From: Lactobacillus kalixensis DSM 16043
Lineage (GTDB): Bacteria; Bacillota; Bacilli; Lactobacillales; Lactobacillaceae
Direction of reading: 5' to 3'
NCBI RefSeq assembly: GCF_001434335.1
Contig: NZ_AZFM01000005.1
Coordinates: 1-64,000 of the forward strand
Length of the DNA: 64,000 bases
Shown: positions 43,154-51,000 of the stretch, in pieces
Position numbering within the stretch: the first letter of the stretch is position 1
Layout: each line of letters starts with the position of its first letter
Made by a program: the position numbers and the translations under genes
The notes under the pieces: model-generated
Databases searched by the model: none
Told to the model about the DNA's origin: nothing
The model's input: only the letters and a program-made list of their open reading frames with translations

Positions 43154-43675
43154 ATGAAAAAGAAAATTATCTTTACAATCGCTGTTTTTGCTTCTTTATT
43201 TGCCTTCGGCTATAAAGATAACGTTCAAGCTGCTTCTTACGGCAGAATTGGTCATGTTGTTACTCCAGCTAACATGCGTGGCAAGTGGGTCTATAAGGGC
43301 TCTGCTTTGCTTGGTCAAAAACACGATAAACTTTATAAAGTCAGAATTGGGAAGCACCACGTTGATGGAATTAAGCTTTACCAAGCTGATCTTGCCAAAA
43401 CAAGTAAATATGCTCGTAATTATAAGAAATACCACTTCATCATTGACCAAACAATGACTTGGGGTAATGCTAGCATCTTTAACAAAGATGGTATTCAATG
43501 GTTAAATGTTAATGGTTGGACTGCTGGCGCTGGAAACGGTACTTCATATGGTTTAGTTCAAAAGAAAGTTAACGGTCAAGATGTGACTGCCTTGGCAATT
43601 GGTGTAGGTTACAAGCCATTTATTGCGGCTTATGCTTACCGTGTGCCAAGTCATCACCATGATTACGATTACTAA
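43154..43675 (+). CDS. Small secreted protein of unknown function
   Basis: A protein of 173 residues with a clear signal peptide (MKKKIIFTIAVFASLFAFGY, probable cleavage after VQA near residue 26). The mature part is basic, rich in Lys, Tyr and Gly, with repeated aromatic segments (NMRGKWVYKGSALLGQ, TMTWGNASIFNKDG), and ends in HHHDYDY, which could bind metal. I choose the ATG at 43154 because it starts the signal peptide; the frame is open further upstream but has no supported start. No family is recognised. It is a single-gene unit between two terminators. Confidence 0.65.
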   Translation: MKKKIIFTIAVFASLFAFGYKDNVQAASYGRIGHVVTPANMRGKWVYKGSALLGQKHDKLYKVRIGKHHVDGIKLYQADLAKTSKYARNYKKYHFIIDQTMTWGNASIFNKDGIQWLNVNGWTAGAGNGTSYGLVQKKVNGQDVTALAIGVGYKPFIAAYAYRVPSHHHDYDY

Positions 43676-43692
43676 AAAATTGCATATATGAA

Positions 43693-43735
43693 AAAAGGCT
43701 CATGTTGATACATTATGTATCGCATGAGCTTTTTT
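43693..43735. terminator. Terminator between the secreted-protein gene and fic
   Basis: GCTCATG and CATGAGC arms with an inner GATAC/GTATC stem, flanked by A- and T-runs on both sides, so it can serve both converging genes. Confidence 0.85.
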
Positions 43736-43788
43736 CTTCGTCACTGACATTTTTGCTTAGTCATTTTACCATATTTGACTAAGAAAAA
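43733..43788. repeat. Left copy of the 56-bp direct repeat flanking fic
   Basis: This copy matches 44857-44912 at 54 of 56 positions. It contains boxes CTTCGTCA (43736), CTTAGTCA (43756) and TGACTAAG (43776). A fourth box, TGACTAAG, at 43796 lies within the last codons of fic. The box starts are spaced exactly 20 bases apart. Confidence 0.9.
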
Positions 43789-44844
43789 TTATTTTTGACT
43801 AAGAATATACTTAATATTTCTACTTTTTCCAATCGACTGAATTTTTTCCTCATCTTTTAACTTCTTTAGATTACGTTGGATAGTTGTTTGGCTATATTGC
43901 GGAATTAATTCGACTAGCTCGCTGCGAGACAGCGGTCGCAGTTGCTGCTGCAGTGTTTTTAAGATTAACTTATCCGCAGATAGTTCTTGATGATTATGGA
44001 CAAGTCCAATTCTTTCAATCAATTCTCGGTAAGCTTTAACAATGACTCCAAGATAATAGTTGATAAATGGCGCATAATCGTTTTTATTATCGTTCCAAGC
44101 AATTGAACTATCAGCCAAAGCATCATAATAGCTTTCTTTACTTTCTTCGATAATCTTTTCCACACTGATATATTTTCCAACTTCAAATCCAGAGCGATAC
44201 ATCGTTAACAACATTAAGAGCCGCGACATTCTACCATTCCCATCACGAAATGGGTGAATAGAAACAAAATCAAATACAAAGGCTGCTGATAAGATTAGCG
44301 GTGAAATCTCGCCTCTGTCAAGGGCTTGATTATATTGATTACATAAATTATCAATTAAATCTGGCACCAAAAATGCTTCTGGTGGAGTGAATCTAACTTC
44401 TTCGTGTCCATCTGTATACTTAGCAATGATCCTATTATTGATATCTTTAAATTGACCGCCCCAGGAATCACCAGCATATTTAAACAGCATATTATGCATA
44501 CTCAAAATTGTATTCTTGCTAATAGGCATATAACGATAATTCTCATGGATAATGCTCAAGACATCCCGATAGCCCGCAATTTCTCGCTCATCACGATCAC
44601 GCGGCTCTACTTTGTCCGACATAATTTTGTTTAGCCTTGAATCTGTTGTAAAAATCCCTTCAATTCTGTTAGATGCGTCGGTACTCTGAACTTTAGCAAC
44701 TTCAATCAATCTTTCCAATTCTTCATGATAATTAATATCAAAACTGCTTGTTTCACCACGTAATTGATAAATTGTGGTTAATTTATTAATTAACGTATTA
44801 TCAAGCTTTAAATTATTGAGAGTCTGATAATTAAATTCTTTCAA
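43789..44844 (-). CDS. Fic family protein with C-terminal winged-helix domain
   Basis: The Fic core has the canonical HPFRDGNGRMSR active loop. Upstream lies SNRIEG, matching the S/T-x-x-x-E-G/N inhibitory helix of self-inhibited (class II-type) Fic proteins. The last 60 residues (LRPLSRSELVELIPQYSQTT onward) look like a winged helix-turn-helix. Fic enzymes usually transfer AMP to target proteins. I prefer a TTG start at 44844, with GAAGGTG just upstream; an ATG at 44874 lies only a few bases after the likely transcript start and has no ribosome site. The gene is flanked by near-identical 56-bp repeats that overlap its promoter, suggesting it controls itself. Confidence 0.85.
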   Translation of the reverse strand: MKEFNYQTLNNLKLDNTLINKLTTIYQLRGETSSFDINYHEELERLIEVAKVQSTDASNRIEGIFTTDSRLNKIMSDKVEPRDRDEREIAGYRDVLSIIHENYRYMPISKNTILSMHNMLFKYAGDSWGGQFKDINNRIIAKYTDGHEEVRFTPPEAFLVPDLIDNLCNQYNQALDRGEISPLILSAAFVFDFVSIHPFRDGNGRMSRLLMLLTMYRSGFEVGKYISVEKIIEESKESYYDALADSSIAWNDNKNDYAPFINYYLGVIVKAYRELIERIGLVHNHQELSADKLILKTLQQQLRPLSRSELVELIPQYSQTTIQRNLKKLKDEEKIQSIGKSRNIKYILSQK

Positions 44845-44856
44845 ACAGGCACCTTC

Positions 44857-44912
44857 TTTCTTCGTCACTGACATTTTTGCTTAGTCATTTTACCCTATTT
44901 GACGAAGAAAAA
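44857..44912. repeat. Right copy of the 56-bp direct repeat, over the fic promoter
   Basis: The boxes are CTTCGTCA (44860), CTTAGTCA (44880), TGACGAAG (44900) and a further TGACGAAG (44921) just outside the repeat, spaced 20, 20 and 21 bases. The pair of direct and pair of inverted boxes forms a palindromic array. The likely -10 of fic (TAAAAT on the minus strand, 44892-44887) lies between boxes two and three. Confidence 0.9.
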
Positions 44913-44935
44913 GCAAAAGATGACGAAGAAAAAGA

Positions 44936-44973
44936 CAGCTACTAAGCAAATTTGCTTAAATAGCTGCCTTTTT
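44936..44973. terminator. Terminator between lctO and fic
   Basis: CAGCTA/TAGCTG arms plus an inner TAAGCAAA/TTTGCTTA palindrome with T-rich sequence on both sides. It ends the lactate oxidase transcript on the minus strand. Confidence 0.75.
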
Positions 44974-44983
44974 TCATTTAATC

Positions 44984-46216
44984 CTAGTGATGAGAAGCAC
45001 CTGAAGTTGCATCAGTTTCAGCTTCTTGCTTAATTTGGTTATCAGCAGTCTTAGGATATGGCTTTATTCTTGATGGATCAGTGTTTGAAGGTAAATCATC
45101 GCGACCATAATGAATACTGTCAATCTTAGCGTGCTTAACATCATCAATTGTCTTGCAGCCAGTCAATTGCATATCAATCTTGAGTTCATCGTCAAGTTGA
45201 TCAATAACACTCTCCACACCTTTTGCACCGCCAAGAGCTAATCCATAGAGGTATGGGCGACCAATTCCAACTAAGTCAGCACCCATTGCTAAAGCCTTAA
45301 AGACGTGAGAACCACGGCGAACACCGGAATCAAAAATAATTGGAACACGGTGATTTACCGCCTTAGCAATTTCTGGCAAAACATCGATAGTTGCAGGAGC
45401 TCCATCAACCTCGCGACCGCCATGGTTAGTTACGTAAATACCATCTGCACCGGCGCCAAGTGCCTTATATGCATCTTCTGCACACATTACCCCTTTAATA
45501 AAGACTGGCAAACCTGATTCTTTCTTAATTCTTTCAACATCAGCTGGGGAAATATTTTGAGCACTTGAAGCATACATTTGTGCAACACTTTGGCCTTCAC
45601 CCTTTCCGCCTAAGTAGCGAGTGAAGAAGTCAAGTGGCACTGGATACGTGAACTTAGTTCTCAAGTTTGCTTCACGATAGCCTGATACCAAAGCGTCTAC
45701 TGTTAAGAAGATCCCCTTGTATCCAGCCTTGTTAATTGCTTCAAAGACCATCTTGTTGAAGTCCCAATCTTTACTCAAATAAAGTTGGAAGAATCTTGGT
45801 GCATCTGGTGCTGCAGCTGCAATATCTTCAACACTCTTGTTAGCATATGTACTTGATGAAAATAGTGCACCAGCTGCAGCTGCACCTTCTTGAGTAGCAA
45901 CTTCCGCATCTTTATGAGCGATCCCATGACAAGCAATTGGAGAAATCATTATAGGAGTCTTTAATTTCATCCCCATAAACTCTGTTTCAGTTGATGGATT
46001 GTCCATGCCAGTTAACGCACGTGGCACAATTTGATAGTGATTAAAGGCTGAGGTATTAGCTCTCCAAGTCCATTCATTTTCTGAACCTGAGGCAATGTAG
46101 TAGTATGCTCCTTCAGGCATTACTTTCTTTGCTCTTTCTTCCAATTCATCAACATTGATCATATCAATCTTTTCATTTCGATCGCTTTGTGGAAACCCCT
46201 TAAAGTAACTAGTCAT
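44984..46216 (-). CDS. lctO: FMN-dependent L-lactate oxidase-like alpha-hydroxy acid oxidase
   Basis: The 410-residue protein has the fold markers of FMN alpha-hydroxy acid oxidases: YYYIASGSENEWTWRANTSA at the start, GIFLTVDALVSGYREAN with the conserved Asp-Ala, and the active-site motif YVTNHGGREVDGAPATIDVL with catalytic His and Arg. The last 40 residues are hydrophilic and probably disordered. The enzyme oxidises L-lactate to pyruvate and makes hydrogen peroxide from oxygen. Membrane-bound lactate dehydrogenase is an alternative reading of the family, but no membrane-binding insert is visible. A cre-like site lies in the leader at 46231-46244. Confidence 0.88.
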   Translation of the reverse strand: MTSYFKGFPQSDRNEKIDMINVDELEERAKKVMPEGAYYYIASGSENEWTWRANTSAFNHYQIVPRALTGMDNPSTETEFMGMKLKTPIMISPIACHGIAHKDAEVATQEGAAAAGALFSSSTYANKSVEDIAAAAPDAPRFFQLYLSKDWDFNKMVFEAINKAGYKGIFLTVDALVSGYREANLRTKFTYPVPLDFFTRYLGGKGEGQSVAQMYASSAQNISPADVERIKKESGLPVFIKGVMCAEDAYKALGAGADGIYVTNHGGREVDGAPATIDVLPEIAKAVNHRVPIIFDSGVRRGSHVFKALAMGADLVGIGRPYLYGLALGGAKGVESVIDQLDDELKIDMQLTGCKTIDDVKHAKIDSIHYGRDDLPSNTDPSRIKPYPKTADNQIKQEAETDATSGASHH

Positions 46217-46230
46217 ATTTTAACTCCTTT

Positions 46231-46260
46231 CGTAACCGCTTTCTTTTTATTTTTATTATA
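46231..46260 (-). promoter_or_regulatory. lctO -10 element and cre-like box
   Basis: Perfect TATAAT on the minus strand at 46260-46255 and, 10 bases later, AGAAAGCGGTTACG (46244-46231), close to the CcpA operator except at the ends. The -35 is poor. Confidence 0.4.
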
Positions 46261-46280
46261 CGCTTTACTTTGTGAAAAAA

Positions 46281-46318
46281 AATAGAGGAAACTCCAAAAG
46301 TAGGAAATTTCCTCTATT
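46281..46318 (-). terminator. Terminator of the Zn/Mn ABC operon
   Basis: A perfect 11-pair stem (AATAGAGGAAA and TTTCCTCTATT) with a 16-base loop and eight T on the minus strand, starting right after the permease stop. Confidence 0.88.
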
Positions 46319-46319
46319 C

Positions 46320-47117
46320 TTATAACTTATGTCTTATTACATGTGTAAAATAAGCGGCTAAATAGACCACTACTTCAATTACAGAAATAAAGAAGGTAAC
46401 TGGCCAATTAGTGATAAAACCAAGGTACAGACCGCACCAGACCCCAAATAAGGCAATCGCAACCGACCAAGCAATCATTGCTGGAATCGTTCTACCTAAG
46501 TAGCGCGCAGTCGAAGACGGCAATGTTAACAAAATAAAGACAAGTAACGATCCAACAATTTGTGAACCAATTGAAACAGCCATCGCCAAAGCAATTAAGA
46601 AAATTACTCCGACTAACCCAGTTTTAATCCCGTGAGCTAAAGCTCCAATGTGATCAAAAGAGTCAAAGTTTAATTGCTTTTGTACCGCAAAAATCATTAC
46701 TAAGATAATTACGGACAAAACAACCAGCTGCTGGACGCCTTGCTTGTCTACACCGATAATACTACCGAATAAAATATTCGTCGCATAACGGCTATTTGAG
46801 CCTGAAATAGCCAAGAAAAGCACACCCAACCCGATGAACAAAGCTGAAATAGCTGAAATGGAACTTTCTTTTTGATCACTATGCATTGAAAGTTCTCCAA
46901 CACTAATTGATCCAAGTAGTGTAAATAGCAACATCCCCCATAAAGGTGAAATTCCTAAAAACACTGCAAAAGCTGCCCCTGCAAAACCAATTTCTGATAA
47001 TGTGTGAGCTAAAAAGCTAAAATTTCTAGCGACCACATAAACTCCAACGATCCCACAAGTTACTGCAATAAAAGTACTTGCTAAGAAGGCATAACGCATA
47101 AATTCATATTGAAACAT
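46320..47117 (-). CDS. Zn/Mn ABC transporter permease
   Basis: A 265-residue protein with about eight membrane helices and the ABC-3 family motifs VARNFSFLAHTLSEIGFAGA near the start and GSLLVFILLTLPSSTARYLG later. It forms the channel for the metal imported by the system encoded upstream. Its start codon touches the stop of the ATPase gene. The family takes up zinc or manganese; the sequence does not decide which. Confidence 0.92.
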   Translation of the reverse strand: MFQYEFMRYAFLASTFIAVTCGIVGVYVVARNFSFLAHTLSEIGFAGAAFAVFLGISPLWGMLLFTLLGSISVGELSMHSDQKESSISAISALFIGLGVLFLAISGSNSRYATNILFGSIIGVDKQGVQQLVVLSVIILVMIFAVQKQLNFDSFDHIGALAHGIKTGLVGVIFLIALAMAVSIGSQIVGSLLVFILLTLPSSTARYLGRTIPAMIAWSVAIALFGVWCGLYLGFITNWPVTFFISVIEVVVYLAAYFTHVIRHKL

Positions 47118-47785
47118 TATTCGTAATCCCCCTCAAACTCACTCATCTTTCCTTGTTTGATCGTTCCATGATTTAAATACAAATATTCATCCATGTACTT
47201 ACGCGCTAATGGCACATCATGAGTAACAAACAAAACAGTCATCTTGTGTTCTTCATTCAAATGGCTAATTAACTTCATCAGCTCTTCTTTGGCTACAGGA
47301 TCTAAACTGGCTGTTGCTTCATCCAGAATAATCATATTGGGTTTATCAAGAAGTGCCTGAGCTAAGTATGCCCGCTGTTTTTGTCCACCTGAAGCTTCAC
47401 CCATTCTGGTATTTTTGATATCCAATAGGTTAGTTTCTTCAAGTTCATGCTCTATCTCTTCTTTAACGGCTTTTGTCTTGATCAATGGCGCGTTCAAACT
47501 AACAAATGACTTAATTGACAAAGGATATTCTGCGTCAATATTTCTGAACTGAGGTACATAGCCGAGCTTAACTCCCTTATCAAACTCGAAGCTACCACTA
47601 GTTGGAACTAATAAGTTCATTAAGATATTAATCAGCGTAGTTTTACCAGTACCATTAGGGCCAAGCAGTGCCGTCATCGATCCTTCTTGCAGCTCGAAGT
47701 TTAGATTACTGAAAACTGTTTTAGTATCAAATCTCATTGTGAGATCTTTTACGGTTAAAATCACTTCAGTAGCCTCTTTTCTCAA
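47117..47785 (-). CDS. Zn/Mn ABC transporter ATP-binding protein
   Basis: The 222-residue ATPase has Walker A LLGPNGTGKTTLINIL, a signature region ASGGQKQRAYLAQALL, Walker B MIILDEATASLDP and the switch histidine in LFVTHDV. It drives metal import with the permease and lipoprotein encoded on either side. The frame begins MRKEATEVILTVKDL, so the exact start may lie a few codons further in. It is cotranscribed with both neighbours. Confidence 0.92.
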   Translation of the reverse strand: MRKEATEVILTVKDLTMRFDTKTVFSNLNFELQEGSMTALLGPNGTGKTTLINILMNLLVPTSGSFEFDKGVKLGYVPQFRNIDAEYPLSIKSFVSLNAPLIKTKAVKEEIEHELEETNLLDIKNTRMGEASGGQKQRAYLAQALLDKPNMIILDEATASLDPVAKEELMKLISHLNEEHKMTVLFVTHDVPLARKYMDEYLYLNHGTIKQGKMSEFEGDYE

Positions 47786-47797
47786 TTAAAATTCTCG

Positions 47798-48673
47798 TTA
47801 TCGACTCACGTTAACTAAGGCTTGATAATTTTGTTTCATCCATGCAAGGTAAGAAGTGTTGTCAGGAATAGTTTCTCTAACGTTTAAGACTGGAATTTTA
47901 TTTTGCTTAGCAAGCTTCACAAAAGTATTAACAGTTGAACTACTTGCTTGAGTATTATTAACAAAGAAGGCAATCTTCTTTTGCTTAATAGCATTTGTCA
48001 TTGAACCAATCATCTTAGGACTTGGATCAGTTCCGTTTTCAATTGCTTCTTCAAAGTCCTTATCGCCAATCTTGTAGCCTGCTTCTTCTAAAGCGTAGTC
48101 AAAGACCGGTTCACTAACAAAGACTGGTTTTTTATTCTTACCATCAGCTTTTTTAGCAAGTTGTCTAATTTGATCAATCTTAGCTAAATATTTCTTTTGG
48201 TTATTTTTGAAATATGCTGCATGCTTCTTATCAAGCTTACTGAGTCTTTTTACCAAATAATCAGTATATTTTTTTGGCATAGTTAAATTGTACCAAATAT
48301 GAGGATTATCATTGTGCTTTAAGTGCATCAAATCCTCTCCAACCAAAACCGGCTTCTTATTAACCGACTTAGCCAACTTATTCATCCAGTTATCATAGCC
48401 CATTCCATTAGCTACGATAATATCAGCGTTATTCACGCGTTTAGCATCATTAGTAGTTGGTTCAAAATCATGTGGATCTGTTGCAGACTTAGTAATAATT
48501 GCACTCACATCACCATATTTACCTGCGATTTGTTTAGCAATATCAGAATAAACATTGGTCGTAGTTACAATTGTAATCTTACCATTTTTACTCTTTTGGT
48601 TACTACATGCAGCTAAAGTAAATACGGTCATTATTAATAAACCTACATAAACAAGTTTTTGTCTTATTTTCAT
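47798..48673 (-). CDS. Zn/Mn-binding lipoprotein (ZnuA/TroA-like)
   Basis: A 291-residue substrate-binding lipoprotein with a lipobox (FTLAACSN, lipidated Cys at about residue 23). The metal-binding residues follow the cluster A-I pattern: His in DPHDFEPT, His in NPHIWYNLTMP and Glu in VSEPVFDY. The histidine-rich loop of many zinc-specific members is nearly absent, which would suit manganese, but this is weak evidence. It is the first gene of the three-gene importer operon and lies under a perfect 10-bp inverted repeat that may bind a metal sensor. Confidence 0.92.
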   Translation of the reverse strand: MKIRQKLVYVGLLIMTVFTLAACSNQKSKNGKITIVTTTNVYSDIAKQIAGKYGDVSAIITKSATDPHDFEPTTNDAKRVNNADIIVANGMGYDNWMNKLAKSVNKKPVLVGEDLMHLKHNDNPHIWYNLTMPKKYTDYLVKRLSKLDKKHAAYFKNNQKKYLAKIDQIRQLAKKADGKNKKPVFVSEPVFDYALEEAGYKIGDKDFEEAIENGTDPSPKMIGSMTNAIKQKKIAFFVNNTQASSSTVNTFVKLAKQNKIPVLNVRETIPDNTSYLAWMKQNYQALVNVSR

Positions 48674-48704
48674 CTTTTTTCCTCAAAATTCTATTTTATT
48701 TATA

Positions 48705-48733
48705 ATTTAGAAAATGTTGCTGTTTTTCTAAAT
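48705..48733. promoter_or_regulatory. Perfect 10-bp inverted repeat upstream of the metal transporter
   Basis: Arms ATTTAGAAAA and TTTTCTAAAT are separated by nine bases, 32 bases before the lipoprotein gene. There is no T-run, so it is not a terminator. A TTGACA lies upstream on the minus strand. The position suits an operator for a metal-dependent repressor; the sequence does not match the Zur, AdcR or MntR consensus I know. Confidence 0.5.
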
Positions 48734-48828
48734 CATATTAGAGTAATCTTTTTGAGTTTTCTTGTCAATTATTTTTACTTATTTTTTATAACTATTGTTG
48801 CTTACTATTTGTAACCTGATTTCAAGTA

Positions 48829-48854
48829 CAAAAAAACGTCACTTTTCAGTGACG
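48829..48854 (-). terminator. Terminator of the fructose operon
   Basis: A perfect seven-pair stem (CGTCACT and AGTGACG, loop TTTC) followed on the minus strand by eight T. It lies about 160 bases past the fruA stop. The 338-base gap 48674-49011 also holds a second hairpin (ATCTTGA at 48871 with TCAAGAT at 48893) and the promoter and inverted repeat of the metal importer. I see no gene in it. Confidence 0.8.
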
Positions 48855-49011
48855 CAAAACATAACAGAGTATCTTGAATTAAGTAGAGATCATCAAGATG
48901 TCTTTATAATAATACTTTTTGACGGAAATGTACAGTCTTTTAAATAATAACATATATTATTTAATTTCATTACTCTATCAATGTTTTTAGGGTTTTTAGA
49001 GTTGTAGTTTC

Positions 49012-50985
49012 TTAATCTTTAACTGGTTTCTTCCAGAATCCTAAAATAACACCAGCCACAATTGAACCAATGATGGTTGCTAAGAAGTATAGCAAAATGT
49101 GGTTAGCAAGTGGTGATACCCAAAGTCCACCGTGAGGTGCTGGCACTTGAATATGCCATAAACCTACAAGTAAACCACCGACAGCTGAACCGATCACACA
49201 TGATGGAATAACGTGACCTGGGTCACCTGCAGCAAATGGAATGGCACCTTCGGTAATAAAGGAGAAGCCAAGTACCCAGTTAGATACACCGGCACGGCGT
49301 TCTTCTTCAGTAAACTTGTTCTTAAAGAAAGTAGTACCAATTGCAGTAGCAAATGGTGGAATCATACCACCAACCATAACAGCAGCCATCATAACTGCAG
49401 CTGTAGCTGATTTTGGATCGTTAGCAAAGGCACCTGAAGCAAAGACATAAGCAGCCTTGTTGAAAGGTCCACCCATATCGATAGCCATCATACCTGCCAA
49501 GATAGTAGTCAAGATTGCCAAGTTACCAGTACCCATACTGTTCAAGAAGTGAGTAAGGGCTAAGTTAATAGTACTGAAGATTGGATTGATGATGTAGTAC
49601 ATAATTGCTGCAATTAGAAGCAATCCAAGGATTGGGTAAAGCAGCATTGGCTTCATACCTTCAACTGACTTAGGAAGTTTAGCAAACAACTTCTTAAGAC
49701 CAATCATCAAGTAACCAGCAATAAAACCTGAAGCAAGACCACCTAAGAATCCTGCTGGTGAAACTGAATGAGCCTGAACATTAACAGTCAAGCCGTTAGT
49801 CCCATTAACAATTGAGGCCATGTATCCACCAACAAAACCTGGCATTAAGGCTGGAAGATCACCGATTGATTCAGCGATGTAAGCTGAAAGTACAGGAACC
49901 ATGAAGGCAAAGGCTAAGTTACCAGCCGAATTTAAGAAGATAAATGCAGGGTTCTTAGCACCACCAGCCATGTAGTTTTCAACGATGAAGGAGATGGCCA
50001 TCAAGATACCACCACCGATAACGAATGGAAGCATGTGGCTGATACCGTTCATTAAGTTTTGGTAGATTGAGTGCCATACGCCACCGCCAGATGACTTAGC
50101 ACTTGATTCTTCTTTATCAGCACTACTTGCATGGTAAACACTTGCGTCACCATCCATAATAGCGTCGATTAATTCGTCAGGCTTATTAATCCCATCAACA
50201 ACTGGGTGGTTAGTCAAAGGCTTGCCATCAAAACGAGGCATGTCAACCTTCTTATCTGAAGCGATAATAACACCTTTAGCGCGCTTAATTTCATCAGGAG
50301 TTAATTCATGCTTAACACCTTCTGAACCGTTAGTTTCAATTCTAACTTCGATGCCGCGCTTTTCACCAGCCTTAATCAAAGCTTCTTCAGCCATGTAAGT
50401 GTGGGCAATACCGTTAATACATGCAGTAACACCAACGATTAATGGCTTGCTATTATCGGCAGGTTTATTTGCTGCGGCTTTTCTCTTTTCTTCAGCTGCT
50501 TTATCTTCAGCATCCTTCTTATCTTCTGCATCTTCAAAAAGCTTGATAACATCTTCAGGAGTTTCAGCCTTCTTCAAAGCTTCAACTAAGTCTGGGTTAA
50601 CAAGTAAACCTGACAATTTTGCCAAAGCTTGCAAGTGAGTGTTGTCAGCACCGTCTGGAGCAGTAATCATGAAGAACAAGTGAACAGGTTGACCATCTAA
50701 TGAGTTATAATCAATCCCCTTTTTGCTCTTAGCAAAAAGAACACGTGCCTTGTTGATATACTTGTTTCTTGCGTGAGGCATTGCAATTCCGCCACCGATA
50801 CCAGTGGTTGATTCATTTTCACGAGCCCAAATAGACTTGATGAATTCATCTTCATTGTTAACAATGCCAGTCTTGACTTCAAGGTCAGCCATTTCTTTAA
50901 TGGCTTCTTCTTTGTTATCAGCCTTGAGGTCCATAATCATAGATTCGGTACTTAAAATGTCCTTAATTCTCATGTGATTATTCAT
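49012..50985 (-). CDS. fruA: Fructose-specific PTS enzyme EIIABC
   Basis: The 657-residue protein has three parts. EIIA (residues about 1-150) carries the phosphorylated His in GGIAMPHARN. EIIB (about 180-285) carries the Cys in VGVTACINGIAHTYMA. EIIC (about 305-650) has some nine membrane helices. An acidic-lysine linker (DAEDKKDAEDKAAEEKRKAA) joins A and B. It takes up fructose as fructose-1-phosphate, which the next enzyme, FruK, phosphorylates again. The first ATG (50985) overlaps its AGGAAGGG site closely; an ATG four codons later is a possible alternative start. Confidence 0.95.
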   Translation of the reverse strand: MNNHMRIKDILSTESMIMDLKADNKEEAIKEMADLEVKTGIVNNEDEFIKSIWARENESTTGIGGGIAMPHARNKYINKARVLFAKSKKGIDYNSLDGQPVHLFFMITAPDGADNTHLQALAKLSGLLVNPDLVEALKKAETPEDVIKLFEDAEDKKDAEDKAAEEKRKAAANKPADNSKPLIVGVTACINGIAHTYMAEEALIKAGEKRGIEVRIETNGSEGVKHELTPDEIKRAKGVIIASDKKVDMPRFDGKPLTNHPVVDGINKPDELIDAIMDGDASVYHASSADKEESSAKSSGGGVWHSIYQNLMNGISHMLPFVIGGGILMAISFIVENYMAGGAKNPAFIFLNSAGNLAFAFMVPVLSAYIAESIGDLPALMPGFVGGYMASIVNGTNGLTVNVQAHSVSPAGFLGGLASGFIAGYLMIGLKKLFAKLPKSVEGMKPMLLYPILGLLLIAAIMYYIINPIFSTINLALTHFLNSMGTGNLAILTTILAGMMAIDMGGPFNKAAYVFASGAFANDPKSATAAVMMAAVMVGGMIPPFATAIGTTFFKNKFTEEERRAGVSNWVLGFSFITEGAIPFAAGDPGHVIPSCVIGSAVGGLLVGLWHIQVPAPHGGLWVSPLANHILLYFLATIIGSIVAGVILGFWKKPVKD

Positions 50986-51000
50986 CCCTTCCTATAAGTT

